Shown piece after piece: positions 45,157-54,152 of a DNA stretch of 58,355 nucleotides. The notes beneath the pieces were generated by a model that was not told the DNA's origin, searched no databases, and was given only the letters and a program-made list of their open reading frames with translations. A program made the position numbers and the translations under genes. The stretch covers positions 1-58,355 of the forward strand of contig DLPX01000048.1 in the NCBI GenBank assembly GCA_002477475.1. The letters run 5' to 3'. Source of the stretch: Proteobacteria bacterium UBA7447. GTDB taxonomy: Bacteria > Pseudomonadota > Gammaproteobacteria > Arenicellales > UBA868. The stretch's first letter is position 1. The number at the start of each line of letters is the position of its first letter.

Positions 45157-46230
45157 CTAGTTCTTCAGCATCAATAGATCCGCTGGATCAAACCCGAGCC
45201 AAGCCTCGTCCCCCACCTTTTCAGAGCCGCTGTAGTCCTGTTGCGCCACATCCAGAGACTCACCCTCTGCGCCGGTCACGACCACCCGATAGTAGGTGGT
45301 ATGCCCCCAAAATGCGCTGGCAGCCAAGGTCACACGGACCGACCCGGGTGCTGACGCCGATCGCAGTTTCAGGTTCTCCGGCCGGATGGCCAGGGTCACG
45401 GCGTCACCGACCGCTACATCCTGATCGTTGTTTTCAACACAGACATTGCCCAGCGTAGGAGTGTTGACCGTCACTTTATCCCCGACAGACTCGATCGCTC
45501 CCGATAACAGGTTCATCTGACCGATAAAGTCTGCCACCTCCCGGCTCTTTGGCCGCTCATAGATCTGGCGCGGCGAGTCCATTTGCAGAATTCGCCCCTC
45601 GCCCATCACTGCCACTCGATCAGAAAGCGTCAACGCCTCCTCTTGATCATGGGTCACAAACACAAAGGTAATGCCTACCTGCTGCTGAAGCATTCGCAGT
45701 TCAATCTGCATCTCTTCGCGCAACTTCTTATCGAGCGCGCCAAGCGGCTCATCCAGAAGCAGCACCTTAGGCCGTTTGATCAGCGCTCTTGCCAGAGCCA
45801 CCCGCTGCTTCTGACCGCCTGACATCTCATCCGCGCCACGTTTTTCGAATCCTTCGAGCTTCACCATCGCAAGCGCTGCCGACACTTTTTCTATCTGCTC
45901 TTCGCGGGACAATTTTTGCTGGCGAAGACCGTAGGCGACATTCTGCTCAACATTTAGGTGAGGAAAAATTGCGTAATTCTGAAACACCATGTTGGTTGGC
46001 CGAAGATGCGCCGGCACGTCAGTGATGTCCTGACCGTCAATCATGACTCTGCCGCTCCCTGGCGCCTCCAGGCCGCCAAGGATTCGCAGCAAAGTGGTCT
46101 TGCCGCAACCCGATGGGCCCAACAGGGAAAAGAACTCCCCTTGATGAACAGAAAGCGAGATGTCGTCGACCGCCTTCACACCCCCAAAGGACTTCGAGAC
46201 ACCCACAATATCGATAAAACTGTTATCCAA
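45157..46230 (-). CDS. ABC transporter ATPase, PotA type
   Basis: A 357-residue ATPase with LLGPSGCGKTT (Walker A), FQNYAIFPHL (Q-loop), EMSGGQKQR (signature), LLLDEPLGALD (Walker B) and VTHDQEEA (switch), then a TOBE region. It starts with TTG at 46230, overlapping the permease by 8 bases, since an in-frame stop lies just upstream. It is the last gene of the second polyamine-type importer. Confidence 0.92.
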   Translation of the reverse strand: MDNSFIDIVGVSKSFGGVKAVDDISLSVHQGEFFSLLGPSGCGKTTLLRILGGLEAPGSGRVMIDGQDITDVPAHLRPTNMVFQNYAIFPHLNVEQNVAYGLRQQKLSREEQIEKVSAALAMVKLEGFEKRGADEMSGGQKQRVALARALIKRPKVLLLDEPLGALDKKLREEMQIELRMLQQQVGITFVFVTHDQEEALTLSDRVAVMGEGRILQMDSPRQIYERPKSREVADFIGQMNLLSGAIESVGDKVTVNTPTLGNVCVENNDQDVAVGDAVTLAIRPENLKLRSASAPGSVRVTLAASAFWGHTTYYRVVVTGAEGESLDVAQQDYSGSEKVGDEAWLGFDPADLLMLKN

Positions 46231-47044
46231 TGATCACATCTCCCGACTGTGAGTCCGAGGTATTCCGCCGGCGAAACCACTCTGCCGCCAGGACAACAAG
46301 TACGCTAGCGATCAAAATGCAGGCGCCAAGTGCCAAAACACCGGGAAGCAGTTTTGGAAACCGCAGCTGGTTCCACATGAAGACCGGCAACGTAGGCTCT
46401 GTGCTGCCGAGGAAAAAAGCCATAATGAATTCATCAAATGAAATCGTAAAAGTGAGGAGCAGACTCGCCACGATGCCTGGCAGAACATTAGGGAAAGTCA
46501 CGCGCCAGAACGTCCACCAGCCGTTTTCACCCAGATCATGCGATGCCTCCTCCAATGATCGGTCAAACCCTTCAAAACGTGACATCAGCACGACCATGGC
46601 AAAGGGCACGCAAAGAAGAATGTGACCCGCCGCGATACTGACGAGGCCTAAAGAACCGCCGGCACGCAGAATCACCATCAGTAGCGCCATTGCGAGGATG
46701 ATCTCCGGCACAACCAGCGGCAGCATGATCATGGCCACCACCGGCTTTTGCCCGGGCAATCGATAACGCGTTACGGCTTTTGCCCCAAGAATACCCAGCA
46801 CCGTACTGATGAATGCGGTTGTCAGCCCCACTTTGAGACTGTTCACCAGAGCGCGGTGCAGGGCATCATTCGCCAGCATGGACTCGTACCATTTGAAAGT
46901 CCAGCCGCGCAGCGGGAAACTGATATAGATGGAATCATTGAACGAAAAAAGTGGCAGAAAAAGCACCGGCACGTACAGATACGCCACATAGATCACGGCG
47001 TAGGCGCCGAGAATGCGGGCAGCGAGCCGGGTACCTTGTTTCAT
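46223..47044 (-). CDS. ABC transporter permease, PotC/PotI type
   Basis: A 273-residue permease with six membrane segments and an EAA loop (LEEASHDLGENGWWTFWRV). The ATG at 47044 overlaps the stop of the previous permease (ATGA) and is preferred to a TTG 33 bases upstream. It pairs with the upstream permease as the membrane channel. Confidence 0.9.
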   Translation of the reverse strand: MKQGTRLAARILGAYAVIYVAYLYVPVLFLPLFSFNDSIYISFPLRGWTFKWYESMLANDALHRALVNSLKVGLTTAFISTVLGILGAKAVTRYRLPGQKPVVAMIMLPLVVPEIILAMALLMVILRAGGSLGLVSIAAGHILLCVPFAMVVLMSRFEGFDRSLEEASHDLGENGWWTFWRVTFPNVLPGIVASLLLTFTISFDEFIMAFFLGSTEPTLPVFMWNQLRFPKLLPGVLALGACILIASVLVVLAAEWFRRRNTSDSQSGDVIIG

Positions 47045-47952
47045 CCTCTTCTTCCACTGAGACGTCGCGCCGACCAAACAAAAGCACCGACAAGAATAGC
47101 CACTATAGTCATGGAGGTTAGAGAAATCGCAGCGCCTGAGGGCCAGTTGCTGCCCCGCCCAAACTGAAACTGAATCACGTTTGCAATCATGTAGCCGTCA
47201 GACCCGCCGACCAGGGATGGTGTGACGTAATCACCCACGGTCGGAATGAAAATCAAAACACATGCCGCCAAAATCCCCGGCAGGGCCAAAGGTAGGATGA
47301 TGCGAAAAAAGCGCACAAAAGGGCTGTCGCCAAGATCCGTTGCCGCCTCCAGCAACGAGCGATCTATTTTTTCGAGCGAAACATAGATCGGCAAAATAGC
47401 AACCGTGGCCCAGGCATGCGTCAGCGTAATGACGACGGCTGTCGGGTTATACATAAGAAAATCCAGCGGCTCGCTGATCATTCCCAGGGACATCAGACCG
47501 GAGTTCACCGCCCCGTTGTAGCCCAGGATCACCTTCCAGGAAAATACGCGCAACAGGTAACTGGTCCAAAACGGCAGGGTCACCAGGATGATCCAGACCA
47601 TTTTGTGACGCTTGACATAAAAGGCGATGAAAAAGGCTAGCGGGAAAGCCATAACGACTGTCGCCAGAGTCGTAAGCCCCGAAATCGACAACGACCGCAA
47701 AAAGAGCACCCGGTACATGTCCCGGGTGAACGCTTCGGCATAGTTGTTAAGCGTCCCGCTCATATCGAAAGCCATATGACCGGTCTGCTGCCAGAAACTC
47801 ATCACCGCCATCCCGAGTACGGGTATGAGCATCAGCGTACCAACGATCATCAGCGTCGGAGAGAGCAGCAGATAGCCGCGCAGCCCCGGTCGCCGACCAA
47901 TGAAGCCGCGGGCTTGAGAAAGGGTACGGGTTTGGGCGCTATCTAGAGGCAT
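47041..47952 (-). CDS. ABC transporter permease, PotB/PotH type
   Basis: A 303-residue permease with a cytoplasmic N-terminus, six membrane segments and the EAA loop LLEAATDLGDSPFVRFFRI. The ATG at 47952 is preferred; a TTG at 47973 would add seven residues. About 186-207 bases separate it from the binding-protein gene, a gap holding a hairpin. Confidence 0.9.
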   Translation of the reverse strand: MPLDSAQTRTLSQARGFIGRRPGLRGYLLLSPTLMIVGTLMLIPVLGMAVMSFWQQTGHMAFDMSGTLNNYAEAFTRDMYRVLFLRSLSISGLTTLATVVMAFPLAFFIAFYVKRHKMVWIILVTLPFWTSYLLRVFSWKVILGYNGAVNSGLMSLGMISEPLDFLMYNPTAVVITLTHAWATVAILPIYVSLEKIDRSLLEAATDLGDSPFVRFFRIILPLALPGILAACVLIFIPTVGDYVTPSLVGGSDGYMIANVIQFQFGRGSNWPSGAAISLTSMTIVAILVGAFVWSARRLSGRRG

Positions 47953-48119
47953 CGTCAAAGTATGGCCGGTCAAGCGTCAGTGACGCTCCAGGAAGACTCC
48001 GTTATCTTCCAAAAAATTGATCTGAACCGCACTAGTCCTATTCGGTATCCAACAATTGACTGATAGTAAATCCGACTTCCTAGATTTTTTGCTGCAAGAA
48101 CTTGCGAAATGAAAGGCGA

Positions 48120-48149
48120 TGCCCTGCCTGGCAGACGCCAGACAGGGCA
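48120..48149 (-). terminator. Hairpin between binding-protein and permease genes
   Basis: TGCCCTG (48120-48126) pairs with CAGGGCA (48143-48149), continued after one mismatch by CTGGC/GCCAG, with a 4-base loop. There is only a weak T-run on the minus strand, so it may stabilise the binding-protein message or partly terminate. Confidence 0.5.
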
Positions 48150-48159
48150 CCGAGCGGAC

Positions 48160-49281
48160 TCAAAAACCAGTCTTGATCGCCTCAAAGTCTCGATTGATCC
48201 GGGTCTCCACCTCGTCAGACTGGGGGATCCCCATATGCCCGGCATTGAGATAGGCAATCGGATCCTTATCCAGGCCGAGTTGGGCCAGCACACCGGGATC
48301 TGCCATCTTGAATGATGCCGAGTTGGAGTGTCCATAACCCCAGTAGTCGATAACGTATACCCCCGTCTCACGGGACGTCATCGCGTTGACGATGTCATAC
48401 GCTCCGTCCAGGTTGGGGGCATCCTTATGCATCATCAAGCCACAGCACCAGGTGAGCGCGCCCTCTTTAGGACCCGCAAAGCGTACCGGGTGGCCTTCTG
48501 CTGCAAGCGCGACCGGTGTTTCGTTCCAGGTGAGCGCCATGACAATTTCACCAGAGGCCATTGCTTGCTGAAGTGACGTCATATCATTCGTGAACATCCG
48601 CACCTGTGGTCGGAGTTTCTTCATCAGGGCATTGGTCTTGTCGATATCTTCACCCGTCAGCGGTTTGGAGATATCCACGCCGGCCAGAATAGCCATGCAG
48701 TACCAGGTATCGGCGGCGCTGTCGATTACCGCAATCTTGCCTTTGTAGCGAGGATCGAAAAGCATCTCCCAGGACTCCGCCTTGCCTTCAAGGTCAACGA
48801 GATCAGTGCGGTAGGTAATTGAGGTCGCGCCCCAATCGAAAGGCATGAACCATTGGCCGGCACTGTCATTGGCTCCAGGCAGATTAACCAGGGCGCCAAA
48901 AAGATCGCCGTAGGAGGACAGTCGCGATTTATCCATTCCCTGGAACATGCCTGAATCTTTCCAGCGGGGTATATCGTTAGAGCATGGGTGGGTGACGTCG
49001 ACCACAAAGCCCGCTTTCATTTTAGTGAATCCTTCTTCGGCATCCCCGAACGTCACATAGTTGGGCGGCCCTCCATGCTGGGCGATATACGGCGCGAACA
49101 TGCCGTCATCATCGTAGCCACCCCAGGTGAAGTACGTCGCATTATCCGCAGCGAGCGCCGAGCGCATTCCCAGGGGCGCGGCACCAACGGCAAACCCCAT
49201 GGCCCCAAGGGCCTTGAGTGCCTGGCGGCGGTTAAACTGCCCATCCTGAAGCCGGGCGATAAATTCTTTGCTTTTTGTCAT
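48160..49281 (-). CDS. Solute-binding protein, PotD/PotF-like, with probable Tat signal
   Basis: A 373-residue family 1 binding protein. The N-terminus has a twin-arginine-like signal (FNRRQALKALGAMGFAVGAA, then MRSALAAD), so export is probably by Tat. The mature part starts ATYFTWGGYDDDGMF. AAGGAGG precedes the ATG. The importer is followed by the TetR-Rieske and aminotransferase genes, so the ligand is probably their amine or betaine substrate (inference). Confidence 0.88.
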   Translation of the reverse strand: MTKSKEFIARLQDGQFNRRQALKALGAMGFAVGAAPLGMRSALAADNATYFTWGGYDDDGMFAPYIAQHGGPPNYVTFGDAEEGFTKMKAGFVVDVTHPCSNDIPRWKDSGMFQGMDKSRLSSYGDLFGALVNLPGANDSAGQWFMPFDWGATSITYRTDLVDLEGKAESWEMLFDPRYKGKIAVIDSAADTWYCMAILAGVDISKPLTGEDIDKTNALMKKLRPQVRMFTNDMTSLQQAMASGEIVMALTWNETPVALAAEGHPVRFAGPKEGALTWCCGLMMHKDAPNLDGAYDIVNAMTSRETGVYVIDYWGYGHSNSASFKMADPGVLAQLGLDKDPIAYLNAGHMGIPQSDEVETRINRDFEAIKTGF

Positions 49282-49407
49282 GGATATCCTCCTTTTTGAT
49301 TGACCAGCAAGCTTCGGGGTCCAAACCCCTGGCCAAAGGCTAAATCATCCCCGGTATCGTGTCTAGGACACTCTGAAAGGTCTGCGTCTCAGGCTACAAT
49401 CGCGCTT

Positions 49408-50784
49408 ATGCCGGTCCCCCATCCTGAAATTTTCAAGGCCTACGATATCCGTGGAATCGTTGGGCACTCCCTGACACCGCAGATCGTCCGGCAAATCGGC
49501 CAGGCAGTAGGTTCCGAAGCGCTCGCTGCCGGAGATAGCGCCGTGGTGATTGGCAGGGACGGCCGCCTCTCAGGCCCGGCTATTTCAGATGCCTTGATAG
49601 AGGGAATCTGCGCCGCCGGCTGCGATGCGGTCGATATCGGGATGGTGCCCACACCCCTGACCTACTTCGCCACACATGCGCTTGATATCGGCTCGGCCGT
49701 TTCAGTCACTGGAAGCCACAACCCACCCGACTATAACGGCCTCAAAATCATGATCGGTACCCATACGCTCGCGGCCGAACGCATCCAGGATTTACGCAAA
49801 AGTATTGAAGCAGGATCCTTTGCAGAAGGTCAGGGGGCTAGACGAAGTGAAAACGTGGTTCCGACCTATATGGAGCGGGTTGCGGGAGATATCCATCTCA
49901 AGCGTCCGCTCAAGGTAATCACCGACTGTGGGAATGGTGTCGCCGGCATGGCGGCTCCACAACTGATGCGGGACATCGGTTGCGAGGTTATTGAGCTTTA
50001 CAGTGACATTGACGGCACCTTCCCCAATCATCATCCGGACCCCAGCGTCGCGGATAATCTGGTGCAGCTCATCGAAGCCGTGCGCAACGAGAAAGCCGAC
50101 TTGGGGCTTGCTTTTGACGGCGACGGCGACCGCCTGGGAGTAATCACTGACACGGGTCAGGTGATCTGGCCGGACCGGCAAATGATTCTTTTTGCCCGGG
50201 ATATCCTGACCCGCAATCCCGGCGCCAAGATCCTCTATGACGTCAAATGCACACGACTGCTGCCTAAAGCGATCGAGGAGGCCGGAGGAGAGCCGCTGAT
50301 GTGGAAGACGGGCCACTCGTTCATCAAGGCCAAACTCAGGGAGACGGGCGGCGCATTTGGCGGCGAGATGAGCGGGCACCTCTTCTTCAAGGAGCGCTGG
50401 TACGGCTTCGACGATGCGCTGTATGCTGCCGCCCGGCTGTGCGAAGTCTTATCGGGTGATGACCGCCCACCGAGTACAGTTTTCGCTGAAATTCCCGACA
50501 CCGTCAATACACCCGAACTTCGAATTGAAATGAACGAGGGAGAGCATCACGCTCTCATCCAAGAGCTCGTCGCCAACGGCAATTTCCCCGGCGGTTCGGT
50601 CTGCAACATTGACGGGGTGCGTGTGGATTTCGAAGACGGGTTCGGTCTTGCGCGGGCCTCGAACACAACACCGACCGTAATTCTGCGCTTTGAGGCAGAC
50701 ACGGCCGCTGCGCTGGAACGCATTCAGGATCTGTACCGCGCTCAGATTCTAGCCTTGCGGCCCACACTTACCCTGCCGTTTTAG
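49408..50784 (+). CDS. algC: Phosphomannomutase/phosphoglucomutase
   Basis: A 458-residue alpha-D-phosphohexomutase. Phosphoserine Ser103 lies in VTGSHNPPDYNG, the metal loop is DGDGDR (237-242) and the sugar loop is GEMSGH. It starts KAYDIRG at about residue 10, as AlgC does. It interconverts mannose-6-/1- and glucose-6-/1-phosphate for alginate, LPS or other polysaccharides. The ATG at 49408 gives the family length. Confidence 0.93.
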   Translation: MPVPHPEIFKAYDIRGIVGHSLTPQIVRQIGQAVGSEALAAGDSAVVIGRDGRLSGPAISDALIEGICAAGCDAVDIGMVPTPLTYFATHALDIGSAVSVTGSHNPPDYNGLKIMIGTHTLAAERIQDLRKSIEAGSFAEGQGARRSENVVPTYMERVAGDIHLKRPLKVITDCGNGVAGMAAPQLMRDIGCEVIELYSDIDGTFPNHHPDPSVADNLVQLIEAVRNEKADLGLAFDGDGDRLGVITDTGQVIWPDRQMILFARDILTRNPGAKILYDVKCTRLLPKAIEEAGGEPLMWKTGHSFIKAKLRETGGAFGGEMSGHLFFKERWYGFDDALYAAARLCEVLSGDDRPPSTVFAEIPDTVNTPELRIEMNEGEHHALIQELVANGNFPGGSVCNIDGVRVDFEDGFGLARASNTTPTVILRFEADTAAALERIQDLYRAQILALRPTLTLPF

Positions 50785-50802
50785 GGGGGACGCCTTTAGG
50801 GC

Positions 50803-51137
50803 TCACTCGTGCCCGACCAGTCGGGCCTCAGGCACTTTCTGACGCAGCGCACTCATCAAATCGGGAATAAGGCCTAGTTCCGGAATAAGGGTCACCCAGA
50901 GAAGATTGAGGTGGATGTTCAGATCAGCGAACACCACCTGACGGTAGTGCCCCAGCACGGCCTGCAGCCCTGATGCCCGATCCGCGATCTCGGCTTCGGG
51001 TAGTTCACGTATTCCCGGAATCAGGACCATAAAGTCACTGTAGGCGAACCGTCCTCTGCGCGGGTCGGCACCCGCTGATACAGCGGCTGGGTAGGCTCAA
51101 TTGTGGCGCGGGATGAGGATCGAACCGTCATCTTCAT
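50803..51137 (-). pseudogene. Small conserved-looking gene broken by a -1 frameshift
   Basis: The ATG at 51137 has an excellent ribosome-binding site (GGGAGGTGACG) and opens a frame of 38 codons (ending 51021). A second frame (50803-51030, 75 codons) continues the coding character: RFAYSDFMVLIPGIRELPEA. A -1 shift near 51050 (AEDG to RFAYSD) would join them into about 106 residues. Alone, the second part would start at ATG 51030. I do not recognise the family. Either the gene is decaying, the base is an error, or a recoding event occurs. Confidence 0.6.
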
Positions 51138-51172
51138 GAACGTCACCTCCCAAAACCATATTCATCAGAGTG

Positions 51173-53482
51173 TCATGACGTCACAGTGGTTTCGATTGCG
51201 GTCGGGCGCTGGTATCCCCGCGGCAGTGCCCTGCCCCGCTGCGCCCGCGACCCGGCAAAGGTATCAATATCGGACGGCTTAAGGCGCATGCTCTGTTTCC
51301 CCGCATAAAGACGCAGCGCATCACCTTCACGAAACACAGCAACGCCCACCAACTTCTCTTCTCCTGCCTTGTGGCGCGCTCCGGGAATATTGACCAATTT
51401 GACGCCCTTGCCCTTTGGTAGCAGCGGCAGTTCTGCCAGGGCGAAAATCAAGAGACGTCCGGTGTCGGTGATGGCTGCCACCCAGTCGTCCTCATACTCA
51501 AAAACGCGCTGTGGCGACAAAACTCCGGCACCGCGCGCGCTGAGAACCGCTTTGCCCGACTTGTTTCGGGTCAGCAGGTCCTCCAGAGTCGCCACAAACC
51601 CATATCCGGCATCGGACGTCAGAAGGAAACGGCTACTGTTTTCACCTATCATGACTCCGCAGAACGTTGCGCCCGCGGGTGGTTTCAGTTGCTTGGCCAC
51701 CGGCTCGCCGAGACTCCTGGCAGAGGGCAATTCATGAGAGCGCAGACCATATACCCGCCCGGTGGAGTCGATACACAACAAAGGCTGATTGGTTCGCCCC
51801 GGGCCAGAGTGCAGATATCCATCATCCCCGCGATAGGCGAGCTCCCTCGGATCAATCTCGGTTCCCTTGGCTGCCCGGATCCACCCATTACGCGATAGCA
51901 CAACCGTAATGGGCTCGGAGGGAATCAGGGCCGTCTCGCTGAGCGCCTGGGGCGCATCCCGCACAACAAGAGGCGAACGCCTGTCATCGCCAAAATCCTC
52001 AGCATCGGCCATGAGTTCCTTGCCTACCACCTTTTTCAGGCGATCCCGCGACTTCAGGATCTTCTGGAGTTCTGCCTTCTCCCGAGCCAGTTCCTGCTGC
52101 TCCCCGTTAATCTTCATCTCTTCGAGCTTGGCCAAGTGCCGCAGCTTCAACTCCAGGATAGCCTCGGCCTGCGTCTCACTCAGCTTGAACCGCTTCATCA
52201 GGACTTTCTTTGGCTCTTCCTCCTGACGGATGATCTTGATGACGGCATCGATATTCAGATAGGCAATCAGCAGTCCGTCGAGGATATGCAGGCGTTTAAC
52301 GACGCGGTCGAGTCGAAACTCAAGCCGCCGCTTGACGGTCGATAACCGGAATTCCAGCCACTCCTTGAGCGCGCTCTTGAGATCAAACACTTTCGGCCGG
52401 CCGTCGAGGCCGATCATATTCATGTTGACCCGGTAACTTTGCTCCAGGGAGGTGGTGGCAAAAAGGTGGTCCATCAGGGCAGTTTTATCGACCCGGTTGG
52501 ATCGGGGTTCAATAACGATCCGGGTGGGGTTCTCGTGATCTGACTCATCACGAATATCATCAACCATCGGCAGTTTCTTTGACAACATCTGTGTCGCCAC
52601 CTGCTCAATCACCCGTTCTCCAGACACCTGGTAAGGCAGGGCCGCGATAACAATATTGGCACCTTCCTCACGCCACACGGCGCGCTGACGAACCGAGCCA
52701 TATCCTGTGCGGTATACCTCGCGGATCTCCTCCACAGGCGTCACGATCTCCGCCTCGGTTGGGAAATCCGGTCCCTGGATATGCTCACACAACTGCTCCA
52801 GCGTCGTCCGACTATTCTCCAGCAGACGGATGGCGGCGCTGACCACTTCTCTGAGATTGTGCGGCGGGATATCGGTCGCCATTCCTACCGCAATGCCGGA
52901 ACTTCCGTTGAGCAGCACATTGGGCAACCGTGCGGGTAACAACCGGGGCTCGCGCAGCGTCCCGTCAAAGTTAAGACCCCAGTCCACGGTACCCTGACCC
53001 AGTTCCGACAACAGCATCTCAGCAAAGCCAGAAAGCCGGGCTTCGGTATAGCGCATCGCCGCAAATGACCGCGGATCATCCTGGGAGCCCCAGTTACCCT
53101 GTCCATCGACAAGCGGATAGCGAAAACTGAATGGCTGCGCCATCAACACCATCGCCTCGTAACACGCAGAGTCGCCATGCGGATGAAACTTGCCCAGGAC
53201 ATCGCCGACGGTTCTCGCAGACTTTTTGTATTTTGATGAAGCCGCCAAGCCCAGCTCAGACATGGCGTACACAATCCGTCTTTGTACGGGTTTCAGGCCA
53301 TCGGCAAGGCTGGGCAGCGCTCTATCGAGCACCACGTACATGGAGTAATTGAGGTAAGAGCGTTCGGTAAACGCAGAGACCGGCACGGTCTCGTGAATGC
53401 GCGCACTGGGTTGGGCCGCAGCAGGGGGACGCTTCGTCCTTTTGGATTTCGATGACGTTTTGCGGCGGGCAGTGGGTGGCAT
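51173..53482 (-). CDS. parC: DNA topoisomerase IV subunit A
   Basis: A 769-residue ParC. The catalytic tyrosine is Tyr145 (AAMRYTEARLSGFAE). The quinolone-determining region has wild-type Ser105 and Glu109 (HPHGDSACYEA; E. coli Ser80 and Glu84). The C-terminal beta-pinwheel is shorter than in GyrA and lacks a clear GyrA box. It decatenates daughter chromosomes with ParE. Confidence 0.96.
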   Translation of the reverse strand: MPPTARRKTSSKSKRTKRPPAAAQPSARIHETVPVSAFTERSYLNYSMYVVLDRALPSLADGLKPVQRRIVYAMSELGLAASSKYKKSARTVGDVLGKFHPHGDSACYEAMVLMAQPFSFRYPLVDGQGNWGSQDDPRSFAAMRYTEARLSGFAEMLLSELGQGTVDWGLNFDGTLREPRLLPARLPNVLLNGSSGIAVGMATDIPPHNLREVVSAAIRLLENSRTTLEQLCEHIQGPDFPTEAEIVTPVEEIREVYRTGYGSVRQRAVWREEGANIVIAALPYQVSGERVIEQVATQMLSKKLPMVDDIRDESDHENPTRIVIEPRSNRVDKTALMDHLFATTSLEQSYRVNMNMIGLDGRPKVFDLKSALKEWLEFRLSTVKRRLEFRLDRVVKRLHILDGLLIAYLNIDAVIKIIRQEEEPKKVLMKRFKLSETQAEAILELKLRHLAKLEEMKINGEQQELAREKAELQKILKSRDRLKKVVGKELMADAEDFGDDRRSPLVVRDAPQALSETALIPSEPITVVLSRNGWIRAAKGTEIDPRELAYRGDDGYLHSGPGRTNQPLLCIDSTGRVYGLRSHELPSARSLGEPVAKQLKPPAGATFCGVMIGENSSRFLLTSDAGYGFVATLEDLLTRNKSGKAVLSARGAGVLSPQRVFEYEDDWVAAITDTGRLLIFALAELPLLPKGKGVKLVNIPGARHKAGEEKLVGVAVFREGDALRLYAGKQSMRLKPSDIDTFAGSRAQRGRALPRGYQRPTAIETTVTS

Positions 53483-53558
53483 AAAGTAACCTGAATTCAG
53501 TGTGGCAAAATGGCGCGCTCAGCAACGGCCATTATAGCCATCTCATTCGCTCAATCTC

Positions 53559-54152
53559 TTGCAGAACCCATCAAACGCAATACCCAATCGCCTGGTTGAC
53601 GGGTCGTTACCGACCGACTCGGATGCCCTGCTGAAGGAACTGGCATCGCTCGGCATCGATGCCCCAACCATCGAGCATGCGCCCATGTTTACCGTTGAGG
53701 ACAGCAAGGCACTCCGGGTCACCCCCGGCGGACAGGGCGATATCAAGAATCTTTTTCTGAGAAACAAAAAAGGAAAGATGTGGCTAGTCAGCTGTCATGA
53801 AGACCGAGCCATAGACCTCAAGGCGTTGGCCAAGGCGCTGGGTGCCGGACGCTTTTCTTTTGCCTCAGAGGCCCGCATGATGGAATACCTTGGCATCAAA
53901 CCCGGATCCGTTTCCCCTCTTGCCCTGGTTAATGACCGAACCCAGTCCGTGCGTTTCGTCATAGATCATAAGCTGACACAGACTAATGTGATCTACCTGC
54001 ATCCGCTGGTCAATACCAGAACGACGACGATGGCCACGGCCGATCTATTGGCTTACTGTGCGCAGACAGGCCACCTCGCGGACATCATTACCTTCGCCGA
54101 AGATGGCGTACACTGCACGCTCATGGAGACCGACGAGACTGACCATGTCTGA
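53559..54152 (+). CDS. ProX/YbaK-type aminoacyl-tRNA deacylase
   Basis: A 197-residue protein of the prolyl-tRNA editing-like family (PrdX/ProXp-ala). It has the opening EHAPMFTVEDSKAL, the strand DIKNLFLRNKKGKMWLVSC and the SVSPLALVNDRTQSVRFVID block. Such free-standing domains hydrolyse Ala-tRNAPro or similar misacylated tRNAs. No ATG fits before the conserved core, so TTG at 53559 is chosen. It overlaps the amidase start by 8 bases. Confidence 0.85.
   Translation: MQNPSNAIPNRLVDGSLPTDSDALLKELASLGIDAPTIEHAPMFTVEDSKALRVTPGGQGDIKNLFLRNKKGKMWLVSCHEDRAIDLKALAKALGAGRFSFASEARMMEYLGIKPGSVSPLALVNDRTQSVRFVIDHKLTQTNVIYLHPLVNTRTTTMATADLLAYCAQTGHLADIITFAEDGVHCTLMETDETDHV

Noticed and set aside
49282..49407. 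N-terminal extension of the phosphohexomutase to 49300
   Set aside because: The extra 36 residues do not resemble the family, and the ATG at 49408 begins the conserved KAYDIRG region at the usual place.
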